Assembly (NCBI GenBank): GCA_947627015.1
Contig: CANQUL010000004.1
Location: forward strand, 1 to 53,163
Reading direction: 5' to 3'
Length of the DNA stretch: 53,163 nucleotides
Source: an uncultured Clostridia bacterium
GTDB taxonomy: Bacteria > Bacillota > Clostridia > Christensenellales > Borkfalkiaceae
Positions 34,969 through 44,526 of this stretch are shown one piece after another; within the stretch, counting starts at the first letter, position 1; each line of letters opens with the position of its first letter. Made by a program: the position numbers and the translations under genes. The notes beneath the pieces were generated by a model that saw only the letters and a program-made list of their open reading frames with translations, searched no databases and had not been told where the DNA came from.

Positions 34969-35388
34969 TCAGGCCTTTTTGCGTTCGGCCTGCGAAAGGA
35001 AGATGACATTGATGATGCTGAGGACGATGCAGACGGCAACGAGGACCACGAAGGGCCAGAAGCCGTCGATGAAGCCGCGGTTCTCATATCCGCCGAAGGC
35101 GTCCTGGATCATCAGCCACGAGCCCTTGAGGAAATACAGGAGCCCGAGGAAGCTGCCCGCGCCGAGCGCCGCGCTCGTCCATTCGCCGAGGGGACGGGAA
35201 AAGATCCCGACGACTGCGAGGACCACTCCCGCGCCGAGACCGGCGCCGAGCGTGATCATGGTGTTCCGGTCATAGTACTGCGACCAGAAGAAGAACCTGT
35301 TGTAGATCACCATGAGCACCGCCATGAGGACGGCAACGACGATGGAGACCCAGAAGCCCGCTTTACGGGTCGAGAAGAAGTTTTTCAT
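34969..35388 (-). CDS. small four-helix membrane protein, partner of the second GH3
   Basis: 139 residues with four predicted helices (about 12-32, 44-64, 72-90 and 112-132) and a basic end. No known family recognised. The ATG abuts the GH3 stop codon (TAAATG). It is not obviously similar in sequence to the partner of the first GH3, but matches it in size class, topology and position. Confidence 0.8.
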   Translation of the reverse strand: MKNFFSTRKAGFWVSIVVAVLMAVLMVIYNRFFFWSQYYDRNTMITLGAGLGAGVVLAVVGIFSRPLGEWTSAALGAGSFLGLLYFLKGSWLMIQDAFGGYENRGFIDGFWPFVVLVAVCIVLSIINVIFLSQAERKKA

Positions 35389-38300
35389 TTATTTCCCCTC
35401 CTTTTGCGCCTTGGAGCGCCGATAGATGACGAAGCCGAGGAACACGAGGCTGCCCGCAAAGAGCACGCCGACCGTCCAGTCGATGGCCGCGACCCAATAT
35501 TCCCATGCGGGCGTCACGGAGATGATCTCGGTGCCCGCGCTGTAACCGTTCATGGCAAGGGAATGCAGCACGGTATAGGCGATGTGCTTGGCGCTCTCGC
35601 GCATCTTCCATGCAAATTCGCCGTAGCCCGTATCCTGTCCCTCGACGGGTTTGAAGGGCGCGAAGTTGTGCTGCGCCTTGTCCATGTTGTCGTCGTCGGA
35701 GAGGCTGGTCCCGGCCATGATCTGCGCGATCTTGCTGTTGTAGGAACCGCTCATGACGTCCGTCGTGGAGATGCCCTTAAAGCCCGTTTCGCCGTACAGC
35801 CAGCCCGAGATGAGCGCTTCGTTTGAAGGGCAAGGGACCGCGCCGAGACGGCCCATGCCGCACATGGTGCCGCCCGCACCGCCCACGGTGAAGGGATAGG
35901 AGAACTGACGGAGATAGATCTCGCGCGCCGCCTGCTCGGTGATCCACACGCAGGCCGACCGTCTGTAGTTTTCCATATCGTTGAAGGCAAAGTGCTTGAT
36001 GACGGCAAACATTCCGCTCGACTGCATGCCGCGGACGAGGTAAGCGCCCATCATGCCCGCGCCGTAGGGATCGGCGCCGAAGTACTCATAATTTCTGCCG
36101 CCGTAGGCCGTTCTGTACGTGTTGAAGCCGGGGCCGTAGAGACCGGCCATGCCCGTCCAGTTGCCCTCTTCGCCCCAGAGCCTGCCACACTCTTCGACGA
36201 GCTCTTCGTTGAGGGTGGCCGTCATGACGCAGTTGCCGGGCCAGAGTTCGGCGTCGCCCGCCTTGTCGGGATCGTCATAGGCTTCGGCAAGCGCCTTACC
36301 GGGCGTGCCGCCCTTGTTGGTGGCAGTCCACGACGCATTGGCCACGCCGTTGGATTCGTTATAGTTGAAGGAATACGGAAGTCCGATGCTCTCGGCCGCC
36401 TCGGTGTGACGGAAGCCGCAGGAGACGAGCTTGGCCGTTTCATCCCACGTCAGCTGGTCCATGAGCCAATCCCATCTCTCGTCGGTGATGGGGATGTCGT
36501 TGCCGTCCTCGTCCTTCAGAAGGTCGATGACGGTGAGGTTCTTGTTGAGGAGCACGGTACCGTTTTCGTCCTTGAGGGGATCGGTCTCGTAGTTGCGGCC
36601 GTAGGTCGGATACGGGGTATCCGTCTTCTTGATGCGGTCGGCGGAGGAGTTGACGAGCTCGTCCTCCCAGAGCTGCTCCGTTGCGGTGAGCTTTTCGTAG
36701 GTGGGATTTTCGATGCTGAAGAAGGTCGTCGTGCCCGTCCAGTTGTTTCTCGTCGTGTAGGTGACGTGGTTGGTCCCTCTGCCCGAATACTTGTTGATAT
36801 CCGATTCGTCAAAGAGGTTGGTGATGGCAACGCCCGTCTGATCGGAATGGCTGTACGTACGGGTGTCGAGCGTGTCGACCTTGGTGCTCCATGCGAGCGA
36901 CTTTTCGCCGTTGTAATCCATGCCGTCCGCCGTCGTCTTGCCCTTGGCGGCCAAGATGTTGTTGAGCGCGTCGTGTGCGTTGTTGCCGACGGCAAGGTAA
37001 TACGTGCCGGGCGTGACGACGTATGTCTTGGCGCCGTTCGCGTCGTAGGCGGCGAACATCTCTCTGCCGCTGACGGGGATGGTGAGCGTTTCGGATTCGC
37101 CGGGCTTGAGTTCCCCGGTCTTGGCAAAGGCCACAAAGTCCACGGACGACTTCTCGATCTGGTTGTCGATGTCATACTTGCCGTACGCCTTCTGCGCATA
37201 GATCTGTACGGCTTTCTTGCCTGCGACCTTGCCGTCGTTGGTCACGGTGACGGTCAGGGTGTAGTCGTTGCTCTGCGGCACGCGGTCCACCTTGATCGGG
37301 GAGAAGGTGAACTCGGTGTAGGACAAACCGTAGCCATGGGTATAGGCAATGGTGTCGGCGTAGCTGAAATCGCCCGCATTCTGACGCTTGGTGACCACAT
37401 CCTCGTACCGGGTCTCGGGATAGCGGTAGTCCACGTAGATGCCTTCTTTGTAGACGACATAGCTCGTGGTGTGCTCTTCCTTCTCCCTGCCGAAATCGGA
37501 GAGATTGGTGTAGTGCATCATCATGTCTTTGAAGCTGCCGCCCTCCACGCTGTTGTAGATGTTGGCGGTGGCGGGGTTGTCCCAGTTGTCGTAGTAGATC
37601 GTGAAGGGAAGCGATCCGCTGAAGTTGTAGGTCCCGTCGAGCAGCTTGGGGATCGCCTTGGTGCCCGACTCGCCGAGGCCGCCCGTCCAGACGACCGCGT
37701 CGATGTCGATCTTCTCACTGTTCATGAACTCCATCCCGGGCTGGTTGGAAGCGTCGATGAGGAAGATGATGCGCTTGACGGTTCCCGCCTTCTTGAGCTC
37801 GGTGAGCCCTTCGAGAACGGAGCGCTCCTTGGGCGTGAGCTTGAGCATGTCGGTGCTCGCATTCGCCTGATCGCTGCTCGCAAAGGTGCCCGGCCACATA
37901 TCGACGCCCTCGCCGCCCTGACGGGTCCAGACGAAGATGGCGGCGTCGCTGTATTCGGCCACGGAGCTCTTTACGTCCTCGGTGTTGTTCGTGTAGATGT
38001 CCTCCCACGAAATGTCGCCGAGCTTATACTTGGTGGGATAGCTCTGACGGTTTCTGCGGTAGGGATTGTTGGCATCGCCGCCTGTGCCGCTCGGGTCGCC
38101 GTGCATCTCCCAATACTTGTTCCAGAGCGTCTCGTTGACTTCGAAGCCCTCGGCCTCGAATTCCGTGAGGAAGGGCTTGTCCTTTACATAGCCCGAAACG
38201 CCGTGCGAGCCCTGTCCCGCGAGATGGGGACGGATGGCGCCCGTCGAGAAGAAGCTCACCTTGCTGCCCTTTGCGAGGGGCAGTGCGGTCTTGGTCGTGC

Positions 38301-38628
38301 CGTCGTAGGAACCTTTCTTGTTGTAGAGAAGGGTCGCTCCCTCGGCTTCGATCTGCTCGCCCACACGGACGGTGTCCTTCTTGAGCTCGGCAAGCGTCTT
38401 GTGCGCATTCTTGTAGTACCAAGGATAGTTCGCTTTGTTGACGTCCTTGATGGGGTCGATCTCTTCGCCCGACGCGCTTTGGATAATATAGTTCTGTTGG
38501 CCGAGCGTGGCGCTGACCATGGACTTATTTCCGTTCGCGAGCCATGTTCCCCACAACACGGCGCCCAGAAGTATCGCCAAAAATACCGAGAGCGCCTTGC
38601 TGAGGATGAAAGTGATGTTTTTACTCAT
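35389..38628 (-). CDS. membrane-anchored GH3 glycosidase with permuted domain order (second)
   Basis: 1079 residues. N-terminal membrane anchor (about 8-28) and C-terminal helix (about 1047-1067, then RRSKAQKEGK). Same permuted order as the first GH3: sandwich domain first (EGATLLYNKKG, YTHGYGLSYTEF), fibronectin-III-like part (VTVTNDGKVAGKKAVQIY), then the TIM barrel with VIKHFAFND (about 877) and STTDVMSG (Asp about 956, expected nucleophile). The catalytic residues align in position with the first enzyme, so the two are distant paralogues. Probably splits short oligosaccharides on the outer face; exact linkage unknown. Confidence 0.9.
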   Translation of the reverse strand: MSKNITFILSKALSVFLAILLGAVLWGTWLANGNKSMVSATLGQQNYIIQSASGEEIDPIKDVNKANYPWYYKNAHKTLAELKKDTVRVGEQIEAEGATLLYNKKGSYDGTTKTALPLAKGSKVSFFSTGAIRPHLAGQGSHGVSGYVKDKPFLTEFEAEGFEVNETLWNKYWEMHGDPSGTGGDANNPYRRNRQSYPTKYKLGDISWEDIYTNNTEDVKSSVAEYSDAAIFVWTRQGGEGVDMWPGTFASSDQANASTDMLKLTPKERSVLEGLTELKKAGTVKRIIFLIDASNQPGMEFMNSEKIDIDAVVWTGGLGESGTKAIPKLLDGTYNFSGSLPFTIYYDNWDNPATANIYNSVEGGSFKDMMMHYTNLSDFGREKEEHTTSYVVYKEGIYVDYRYPETRYEDVVTKRQNAGDFSYADTIAYTHGYGLSYTEFTFSPIKVDRVPQSNDYTLTVTVTNDGKVAGKKAVQIYAQKAYGKYDIDNQIEKSSVDFVAFAKTGELKPGESETLTIPVSGREMFAAYDANGAKTYVVTPGTYYLAVGNNAHDALNNILAAKGKTTADGMDYNGEKSLAWSTKVDTLDTRTYSHSDQTGVAITNLFDESDINKYSGRGTNHVTYTTRNNWTGTTTFFSIENPTYEKLTATEQLWEDELVNSSADRIKKTDTPYPTYGRNYETDPLKDENGTVLLNKNLTVIDLLKDEDGNDIPITDERWDWLMDQLTWDETAKLVSCGFRHTEAAESIGLPYSFNYNESNGVANASWTATNKGGTPGKALAEAYDDPDKAGDAELWPGNCVMTATLNEELVEECGRLWGEEGNWTGMAGLYGPGFNTYRTAYGGRNYEYFGADPYGAGMMGAYLVRGMQSSGMFAVIKHFAFNDMENYRRSACVWITEQAAREIYLRQFSYPFTVGGAGGTMCGMGRLGAVPCPSNEALISGWLYGETGFKGISTTDVMSGSYNSKIAQIMAGTSLSDDDNMDKAQHNFAPFKPVEGQDTGYGEFAWKMRESAKHIAYTVLHSLAMNGYSAGTEIISVTPAWEYWVAAIDWTVGVLFAGSLVFLGFVIYRRSKAQKEGK

Positions 38629-38702
38629 ACTGTCCTCCTAACAATAATTTTTATTCCCGCGGAAGCGATGCGCCGCCTCCGTACGGTTCCGTGAGCTGTT
38701 TT

Positions 38703-38748
38703 AATGCGTTTCCCGCTCTCGGGAAACGCATTCAGGGGGCCCCCTGAA
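38703..38748. repeat. double-hairpin element upstream of the second GH3 operon
   Basis: A 13-bp stem (AATGCGTTTCCCG with CGGGAAACGCATT, 4-base loop) abuts the palindrome TTCAGGGGGCCCCCTGAA. Same design as the element at 13,756-13,802: GCGTTT-CCC hairpin followed by an AGGGGG/CCCCCT palindrome. Confidence 0.75.
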
Positions 38749-38806
38749 CAATTCTTTTATGATTTTTTTGCCCGGACGGGCCGGGTCGGAATTTTCCTTT
38801 GATGCT

Positions 38807-38835
38807 ATTCTATCACATTTCTCTCCGGATTTCCA
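38807..38835 (-). promoter_or_regulatory. extended -10 promoter of the second GH3 operon
   Basis: Minus strand: -35 TGGAAA, 17-base spacer, TGATAGAAT (-10 TAGAAT with TGn). The long leader would include the double-hairpin element. Confidence 0.55.
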
Positions 38836-38921
38836 TTGCAAAAACAACTATTTTACATTGCAATTCTTACTTTTTCGGGATTACCTTCCCCAAAAGCGAA
38901 AAATCCCGTGTCCGGAGCGAC

Positions 38922-38945
38922 AAAAAAAGAACTCCGCGGAGTTCT
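38922..38945 (-). terminator. intrinsic terminator of the pyr-ans operon
   Basis: AGAACTCCGCGGAGTTCT is a perfect palindrome followed on the minus strand by TTTTTT, eight bases past the asparaginase stop codon. Confidence 0.93.
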
Positions 38946-38952
38946 TCTTTCT

Positions 38953-39933
38953 TCACAGGATATCCTTCATCACGGGCTCGAGAAAGAGCGGCTCGATCTC
39001 TTCGTCTGCGGCAAAGGCCAACAGCCACATGAGCTTGCAGACGACGGCCTCGAGCGTCATGCTGCGCGCCTCGAGCACCCTGCCGAGCCCGCGGAGCTTT
39101 CTGCCCACTTCGTAACGGTCGAGCGCACTGCCCTCCCGCTCCACCTGCGTGGTGAACACCACCGTCTTGCCCATCTGCAAAAAGGCGGAGAGCCGTTCCT
39201 CCCAGCCGCCGTAAGCGGGGAGCCCGCCCATGCCGAAGGATTCGATGACGAGCGCCGAGCAGCGGGAATCGAGATAATCGAAGATATCCGACCGCAGCCC
39301 CGGGATGAGCTTTAAGACATAGACGTCGTCCGACAGCGCACGGTAGAACTTGGGCCCCGACGGCCGTTCCTCGTGAAGGTAGTAAAAGGGCTTCCCCTCC
39401 CGCATGACCGCCGTGTCGGGATAGTCGATGCTCGAGAAGGCATTATAGCTCCGCGTGCGCGTCTTTTTTGCGCGCGTGCCCAATATGACATTGCCGTCGA
39501 ACACGATGTGCACGCCCGACGCTCCGTCGTCCGAACAGTACGAGAAGGCGTCGGCGAGATTGTTGCGGGCGTCGGTATCCCGGAGGTAGACCGACCGCTG
39601 CGAGCCCGTGAGCACGATGGGCTTGGGGCTGTCCTGCACGAGGTAAGAGAGCGCGGCCGCCGTATACGCCATGGTATCCGTTCCGTGCGTGATGACAAAG
39701 CCGTCGTAGGCGGCATAGTTCTCCTCGATGATGCGGGCAATCTCGAGCCAATGGGCGGGCGTGACGTTGGTGCTGTCGAGGTTGAAGGGCTGCACGGCCC
39801 CGACGGACGCGACCTCCGCGATCTCGGGAACGTAGGAGAGCAGCTCCTCGGGCGAAATGGAGGGTTTAAGTCCGGACATGGTAGGCTTGGACGCGATGGT
39901 CCCGCCCGTTGCGATGAGAAGGATCTGCTTCAT
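38953..39933 (-). CDS. ansA: L-asparaginase, type I
   Basis: 326 residues, no signal peptide, so cytoplasmic. Hydrolyses asparagine to aspartate and ammonia. First active-site motif LLIATGGTIAS, second VITHGTDTMAYTAAALSYL, and PIVLTGSQ are intact. It follows pyrE by 22 bases with no terminator between, and a strong terminator comes after it, so it is the last gene of the pyrimidine operon. It would supply aspartate for PyrB. Weak GGGGGT ribosome binding site. Confidence 0.95.
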   Translation of the reverse strand: MKQILLIATGGTIASKPTMSGLKPSISPEELLSYVPEIAEVASVGAVQPFNLDSTNVTPAHWLEIARIIEENYAAYDGFVITHGTDTMAYTAAALSYLVQDSPKPIVLTGSQRSVYLRDTDARNNLADAFSYCSDDGASGVHIVFDGNVILGTRAKKTRTRSYNAFSSIDYPDTAVMREGKPFYYLHEERPSGPKFYRALSDDVYVLKLIPGLRSDIFDYLDSRCSALVIESFGMGGLPAYGGWEERLSAFLQMGKTVVFTTQVEREGSALDRYEVGRKLRGLGRVLEARSMTLEAVVCKLMWLLAFAADEEIEPLFLEPVMKDIL

Positions 39934-39955
39934 ATCGACCCCCGTTCGGCCCGGC

Positions 39956-40609
39956 TTAGGCCCCGTACGTCCTGCGGTACGCTTCGATGGCGCCGAGGTA
40001 CTCCCGTCCCTTGATGACGCCATCCTTCAGAGCTTCGACGATGTCCGAGAGCGTCACGATGGAATACACCTTGATACCGTATTCCGCCTCGGCCTCGGCA
40101 ACGGCCGAAAGCGCACCAGTGCCGCGTTCCTCACGGTCCACCGAGATGAGCATCCCCTCGACCCGGACGTCCGCCTCCGCACGGAGCTTGGGAAGGATCT
40201 CACGGAGCGCCTTGCCCGAGGTCATCACGTCCTCGACGATGCACACCTTGTCCCCCGCTTTGAGGGGATCTCCCACGAACATGCCCCCCTCGCCGTGGTC
40301 CTTGGTCTCCTTGCGGTCGAAGCAGAAGCCCACGTCTTTTCCGTATTTCTCATGGAGGGCGATCGCGGTCGATACGGCGAGCGGAATGCCCTTGTAGGCG
40401 GGGCCGACGAGCGTCTGCGCGTCGATGCCGTGCTCCGTAAAGCAGGCGGCATAGTATTCCCCGAGCCGCGCGATCTCGCTGCCCGTGCGATACTTGCCCG
40501 TGTTGACGAAGTAGGGTGCCTTTCTTCCGCTCTTCAGGGTGAAATCCCCGAAGAGGAGCACGCCGCTCTCCGCCATGAACCGAATGAATTGTTTCTTATA
40601 TTCCTGCAT
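39956..40609 (-). CDS. pyrE: orotate phosphoribosyltransferase
   Basis: 217 residues. Joins orotate and PRPP to give OMP. SGRKAPYFVNTG substrate motif, VGPAYKGIPLA, FDRKETKDHGEGG flexible loop and the PRPP motif VCIVEDVMTSGKA are all clear. ATG with AAGGAG upstream. The 88-base gap after pyrD has a small GC-rich hairpin but no terminator T-run. Confidence 0.97.
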   Translation of the reverse strand: MQEYKKQFIRFMAESGVLLFGDFTLKSGRKAPYFVNTGKYRTGSEIARLGEYYAACFTEHGIDAQTLVGPAYKGIPLAVSTAIALHEKYGKDVGFCFDRKETKDHGEGGMFVGDPLKAGDKVCIVEDVMTSGKALREILPKLRAEADVRVEGMLISVDREERGTGALSAVAEAEAEYGIKVYSIVTLSDIVEALKDGVIKGREYLGAIEAYRRTYGA

Positions 40610-40697
40610 ACAGGTCTCCTTTTTCATCGCGGAACGGCTGTCCGTCCGCAGGATTCCGATCAAAATTCCGCGCCCCCGAAGGCGGCTTCCCGAGTCC

Positions 40698-41597
40698 TCA
40701 TGATACGGCGCCGACGAGCTCGGACACGCGCGATACGCCGTGCGAAGCGCACCAACGGGAGAGCCCGTCGATGATCTTGGGGCAGGCGAACGGATCGGTG
40801 AAGTTATGCGTCCCGACTTGCACGGCGGAAGCGCCCGCCATGAGAAACTCCACGGCGTCCTCGGCCGAAGTGATGCCTCCCATCCCGAAGATGGGAACGG
40901 AGACGGCGTGATACACCTCGTAGACCATGCGCACGGCGACGGGCCGCACGCCCGCACCCGACACGCCGCCCGTCCGGTTGGCGAGGAGAAACCCCCGCCG
41001 TTCGACGTCGATGGCCATGCCCGTCAGGGTGTTGATGAGCGAAAGGGCGTCCGCGCCCCCCTCCTCGGCCGCCGCGCCGTTTCTTGCGATGTTCTCGCAA
41101 TTGGGGGAAAGTTTTACGATGAGCGGCGTCTTTTTGAGCGCTCCCTTTGCGACATGGGTGACCTCTTTTACGTCATCGGGACGGATCCCGAACGCCATGC
41201 CCCCGCACTTTACGTTGGGGCAGGAGATGTTGAGTTCGATGAAATCGACCAGCCCGTCGAGGCGCGCGCAGATGCGTTCATACTCGTCGAGCGTCTTCCC
41301 CGCGACGTTGGCGATGACGCGCGTCTTACCCTTCAGCCAAGCAAGGTCCTGTTCGATGAAGTGCTCCACCCCGGGATTCTGCAAGCCCACGGCGTTGAGG
41401 ATGACCCCCTGCCGTTCGGCGATGCGGGGCGTGGGATTGCCCGCGCGCGGCTCGAGCGTGAGGCCCTTGGTCGCCACGCCGCCGAGCACGGAGATGTCAT
41501 AGAGTTCGTCGAATTCGCGGCCGAATCCGAAGGTCCCCGAAGCGGGGATGACGGGGTTTTTGAGCGTCACCCCGCAGACTTGCACGGAAAGATCCAT
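40698..41597 (-). CDS. pyrD: dihydroorotate dehydrogenase 1B, catalytic subunit
   Basis: 299 residues. FMN enzyme that oxidises dihydroorotate to orotate. PASGTFGFG, NISCPNVKCGG (with the class 1 active-site Cys), VKLSPN and IFGMGGITSAEDAVEFLMAGASAVQVGT (FMN phosphate site) are present. Together with PyrK it forms the NAD-linked type 1B complex. ATG preceded by GAGGAGG, 12 bases after pyrK. Confidence 0.97.
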   Translation of the reverse strand: MDLSVQVCGVTLKNPVIPASGTFGFGREFDELYDISVLGGVATKGLTLEPRAGNPTPRIAERQGVILNAVGLQNPGVEHFIEQDLAWLKGKTRVIANVAGKTLDEYERICARLDGLVDFIELNISCPNVKCGGMAFGIRPDDVKEVTHVAKGALKKTPLIVKLSPNCENIARNGAAAEEGGADALSLINTLTGMAIDVERRGFLLANRTGGVSGAGVRPVAVRMVYEVYHAVSVPIFGMGGITSAEDAVEFLMAGASAVQVGTHNFTDPFACPKIIDGLSRWCASHGVSRVSELVGAVS

Positions 41598-41609
41598 TCT
41601 CCCCTCCTC

Positions 41610-42359
41610 TCAAAGTTTTACGTCGCCGATCGCAAAGACCGGCCCGTCCTTGCAGACGCGGGCATGCGCGCCGTCCGTCCTGTCGCAGACGCAGACGAGG
41701 CATGCGCCGATCCCGCACCCCATGCGCTCCTCGAGGGACACATAGGCGGGGATCCCCTTCCCCTCGAGGCACTCCTTTAAGGCGCGCAGCATGGGAAGCG
41801 GTCCGCACGAGAACACGACGTCGAACTGTTCCTGCCCGAGGTCGCGTTCAAAGGCCTGCACGGCGTTTCCGCGGAGCCCGAAGCTGCCGTCGTCCGTCGA
41901 GATGACGAGCTTCTTCGCGCGGCCGAGCTCGCTCTCCATGCAGAAAGCGGAACGGCTGCGGAACCCCATGTAGGCATAGATGTCCCGGTCGGCATAGGCC
42001 CCCATCACCGAGATGAGGGGAAAGATGCCCACGCCCCCGCCGACGAGCGCGATCTTCTTCTCCGCGGGTGCGGCGTAAAACCCGTTCCCGAGCGGAAGCA
42101 GCACGGAGATGCGTTCGCCCGCCGCGTATTCCGATGCGAGCGCGCGCGTACCGCGGCCCTTGAGCTGATAGCAGACGGTGATGCGCCTCCCCTCGGCGAG
42201 ACAGACGGCGATGGGACGGCGGAGCGGAAAGCCCGCGACCCCGATCATGCAGAACTGCCCCGGCCGGACGGCGATCTCCTCCTCCGTCGCAAAGCTCAGC
42301 GAGTAGATGTTCTCCGCGATGGGAATATTTTCGAGCACGGTCGCGAGCACTTCACGCAT
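41610..42359 (-). CDS. pyrK: dihydroorotate dehydrogenase electron-transfer subunit
   Basis: 249 residues. FAD domain (RPGQFCMIGV, LRRPIAVC), NAD domain (IALVGGGVGIFPLI, DVVFSCGPLPML) and the C-terminal [2Fe-2S] site with CGIGACLVCVC plus a later Cys (VCKDGPVF). Passes electrons from PyrD to NAD+. Overlaps the end of pyrF by 8 bases with GGAGG before the ATG. Confidence 0.96.
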   Translation of the reverse strand: MREVLATVLENIPIAENIYSLSFATEEEIAVRPGQFCMIGVAGFPLRRPIAVCLAEGRRITVCYQLKGRGTRALASEYAAGERISVLLPLGNGFYAAPAEKKIALVGGGVGIFPLISVMGAYADRDIYAYMGFRSRSAFCMESELGRAKKLVISTDDGSFGLRGNAVQAFERDLGQEQFDVVFSCGPLPMLRALKECLEGKGIPAYVSLEERMGCGIGACLVCVCDRTDGAHARVCKDGPVFAIGDVKL

Positions 42360-43245
42360 GGTAGCCTCCGATGGCCGCAAGAAGGTCGCGCTTCATGTCG
42401 AGAACGGCCGCACGGGCCGCGTCGTAATAGGTCCCTCCCCGCTTGCGGTAGGCGAGAAGAATGCCGCGCGAGTTGTTCACGATGCCGCCGAGCCCGCGGC
42501 CGTCAAAGCAGTTTTTGAGCATCTCCGCGCTCCCGCCCTGCGCCCCGTAGCCGGGGATGAGGAAGAAGAGGTGCGGATAGCGCGCCCGGATCCGGGCAGC
42601 CTGATCGGGGTGCGTCGCGCCGACGACCGCTCCCATGCGGGAGAAGCCGTATTTCCCGTACTCCGCATCCGACGATGCCACCATGTCCGCCATCGCCTCG
42701 TAGACCGTACGTCCGTCGGCGAGGAGAAGGTCCTGCAATTCGCCCGAGGAAGGGTTGCTCGTCTTGACGAGGACAAAGAGGCCGCGGTCGCTGCGCTTTG
42801 CCTCTTCCGCAAAGGGGATCAGCCCGTCCGTCCCGAGATAGCCGTTCACGGTCAGAAAATCGCTCGAAAAGCCCTCTCCGAAGGAAGGTTCCGCGAGGAA
42901 GGCCTTGGCATAGCGCGAAGCCGTGGCCCCGATGTCGTTGCGCTTGGCGTCGGCGATGACGAAGAGACCCTGCTCCTTTGCGTAGTTCACGGTGCGTGAA
43001 AAGGCGGAGAGCCCCCACGGGCCGAGCTCCTCATAATAGGCGATCTGGACCTTAACGGCGGGTACCATGTCCGCAACGGCGTCGATGATATTGCGATTGA
43101 AGGTGAAAATTGCCTCGGCGGCGCTCCTTGCGTCCGAAACGGTTGCAAAGAGCGCTTCGGGCAGATATTCGAGTGCGGTGTCGAGCCCCACGCAGGTGGG
43201 ATTTTCGAGTGCGAGGATCCTGTCGATGAGACGGTCGGTTATCAT
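42352..43245 (-). CDS. pyrF: orotidine 5'-phosphate decarboxylase, type 2
   Basis: 297 residues, the longer type 2 form. Makes UMP from OMP. Catalytic IADAKRNDIGATA, substrate site CVGLDTALEYLP, and the late LIPGYGAQGG motif are intact. ATG with GGAGAA upstream, three bases after pyrC. Confidence 0.96.
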   Translation of the reverse strand: MITDRLIDRILALENPTCVGLDTALEYLPEALFATVSDARSAAEAIFTFNRNIIDAVADMVPAVKVQIAYYEELGPWGLSAFSRTVNYAKEQGLFVIADAKRNDIGATASRYAKAFLAEPSFGEGFSSDFLTVNGYLGTDGLIPFAEEAKRSDRGLFVLVKTSNPSSGELQDLLLADGRTVYEAMADMVASSDAEYGKYGFSRMGAVVGATHPDQAARIRARYPHLFFLIPGYGAQGGSAEMLKNCFDGRGLGGIVNNSRGILLAYRKRGGTYYDAARAAVLDMKRDLLAAIGGYHA

Positions 43246-43248
43246 AAA

Positions 43249-44526
43249 TCATTTCTCCCGATATTTGATCTTGCCGTCCACGACGGTCATCTTGACGCGT
43301 CCCGTGACGGTGCGGCCCTTGAAGGGCGTGTTCTTTCCCTTGGAGACAAATTTTGCGGGGTCGACGGTCCACGCCTCGCCGAGGTCGGCAAAGGTGAGGT
43401 CGGCGGGCATGCCGACGGCGATCTCCCCGCCTTCGAGGCCGAGGATGCGGGCGGGCGCGGCGCTCATCTTGTCGGCAAGTTCCCCGAGCGTGAGAACGCC
43501 CCCCTTCACGAGCATCGTATAGGAGAGCGCAAAGCTCGTCTCGAGCCCGCTGATGCCGAAAGCGGCATAACTGTATTCGACGTTCTTGTCGTCCGCGTGA
43601 TGGGGCGCATGGTCGGTCACGATGCAATCGATCGTGCCGTCTTTGAGCCCCTCGATGACGGAGAGCCGGTCGCGCTCCTCGCGGAGGGGCGGATTGACCT
43701 TGCTGTCGGGGTCGAAGTCGCGGATGGCGGCATCGGTCAGCGTAAAGTAGTGCGGGCAGGTCTCCGCCGTGACCTGTACGCCGCGTGCCTTGGCCTCACG
43801 GATGAGCTGCACGCCGCTGTACGTCGAGACGTGGCAGATGTGGACGGGAAGGCCGAGGCTCTCCGCAAGACAGATCTCGCGGGCGATGATGATGTCCTCC
43901 GCCGCCCGGATGGAGCCCTTGAGCCCCGTGAGCGTGGAATAGTAGCCCGCATGCACCACGCCGCCGTTTACGAGCGATTCGTCCTCGCAGTGGCAGAGGC
44001 ATTTGAGCCCGAAGTCGGAGGCATACATCATGGCGTTTGCCATGAGCGAAGTGTTGCGGACGGTCTTTCCGTCCTCGGAGAGCGCCACGACGCCCGCCGC
44101 CTTCATGCCGCCGATCGCGGAGAGATTCTCCCCCTTCTGTCCCTCGGTGATGGCGCCGATGGGGTGAACTTTGCAGCGGCCGACTTCCCGCGCGCGCGCT
44201 TTGATATAGGTCGCGACGACCTTGTTGTCGATGACGGGCTTGGTGTTCGGCATGCAGCAGATCTGCGTAAATCCGCCCTTCACCGCGGACATGGTACCCG
44301 TCTCGATGGTCTCTTTGTTTTCAAAGCCCGGATCACGCAGATGCACGTGCATGTCGATGAGCCCCGGGAATGCGGTGAGCAAGGAGCAGTCGACGACCTG
44401 CTCGCCCCGTCCTGCCGCAAGGCCCTCTTCGGCGGGCGCGATCGCGGCGATCTTCCCGCGCTTTACGCGGATGTCGAGTTTCTTCACGCCGTCCTTTGTG
44501 ACGACGTCCGCACCGTAAAAAATCAT
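43249..44526 (-). CDS. pyrC: dihydroorotase
   Basis: 425 residues, class I amidohydrolase. Closes carbamoyl-aspartate to dihydroorotate. Zinc motifs DMHVHLRDPG, CHCEDE, ICHVST and VTDHAPHH, plus TAETCPHYF, are present. The start overlaps the pyrB stop (ATGA). Confidence 0.97.
   Translation of the reverse strand: MIFYGADVVTKDGVKKLDIRVKRGKIAAIAPAEEGLAAGRGEQVVDCSLLTAFPGLIDMHVHLRDPGFENKETIETGTMSAVKGGFTQICCMPNTKPVIDNKVVATYIKARAREVGRCKVHPIGAITEGQKGENLSAIGGMKAAGVVALSEDGKTVRNTSLMANAMMYASDFGLKCLCHCEDESLVNGGVVHAGYYSTLTGLKGSIRAAEDIIIAREICLAESLGLPVHICHVSTYSGVQLIREAKARGVQVTAETCPHYFTLTDAAIRDFDPDSKVNPPLREERDRLSVIEGLKDGTIDCIVTDHAPHHADDKNVEYSYAAFGISGLETSFALSYTMLVKGGVLTLGELADKMSAAPARILGLEGGEIAVGMPADLTFADLGEAWTVDPAKFVSKGKNTPFKGRTVTGRVKMTVVDGKIKYREK

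Noticed and set aside
35992-38694. 900-residue plus-strand frame
   Set aside because: Antisense shadow of the second GH3; composition rich in Val, Gly, Arg and Asp without motifs.
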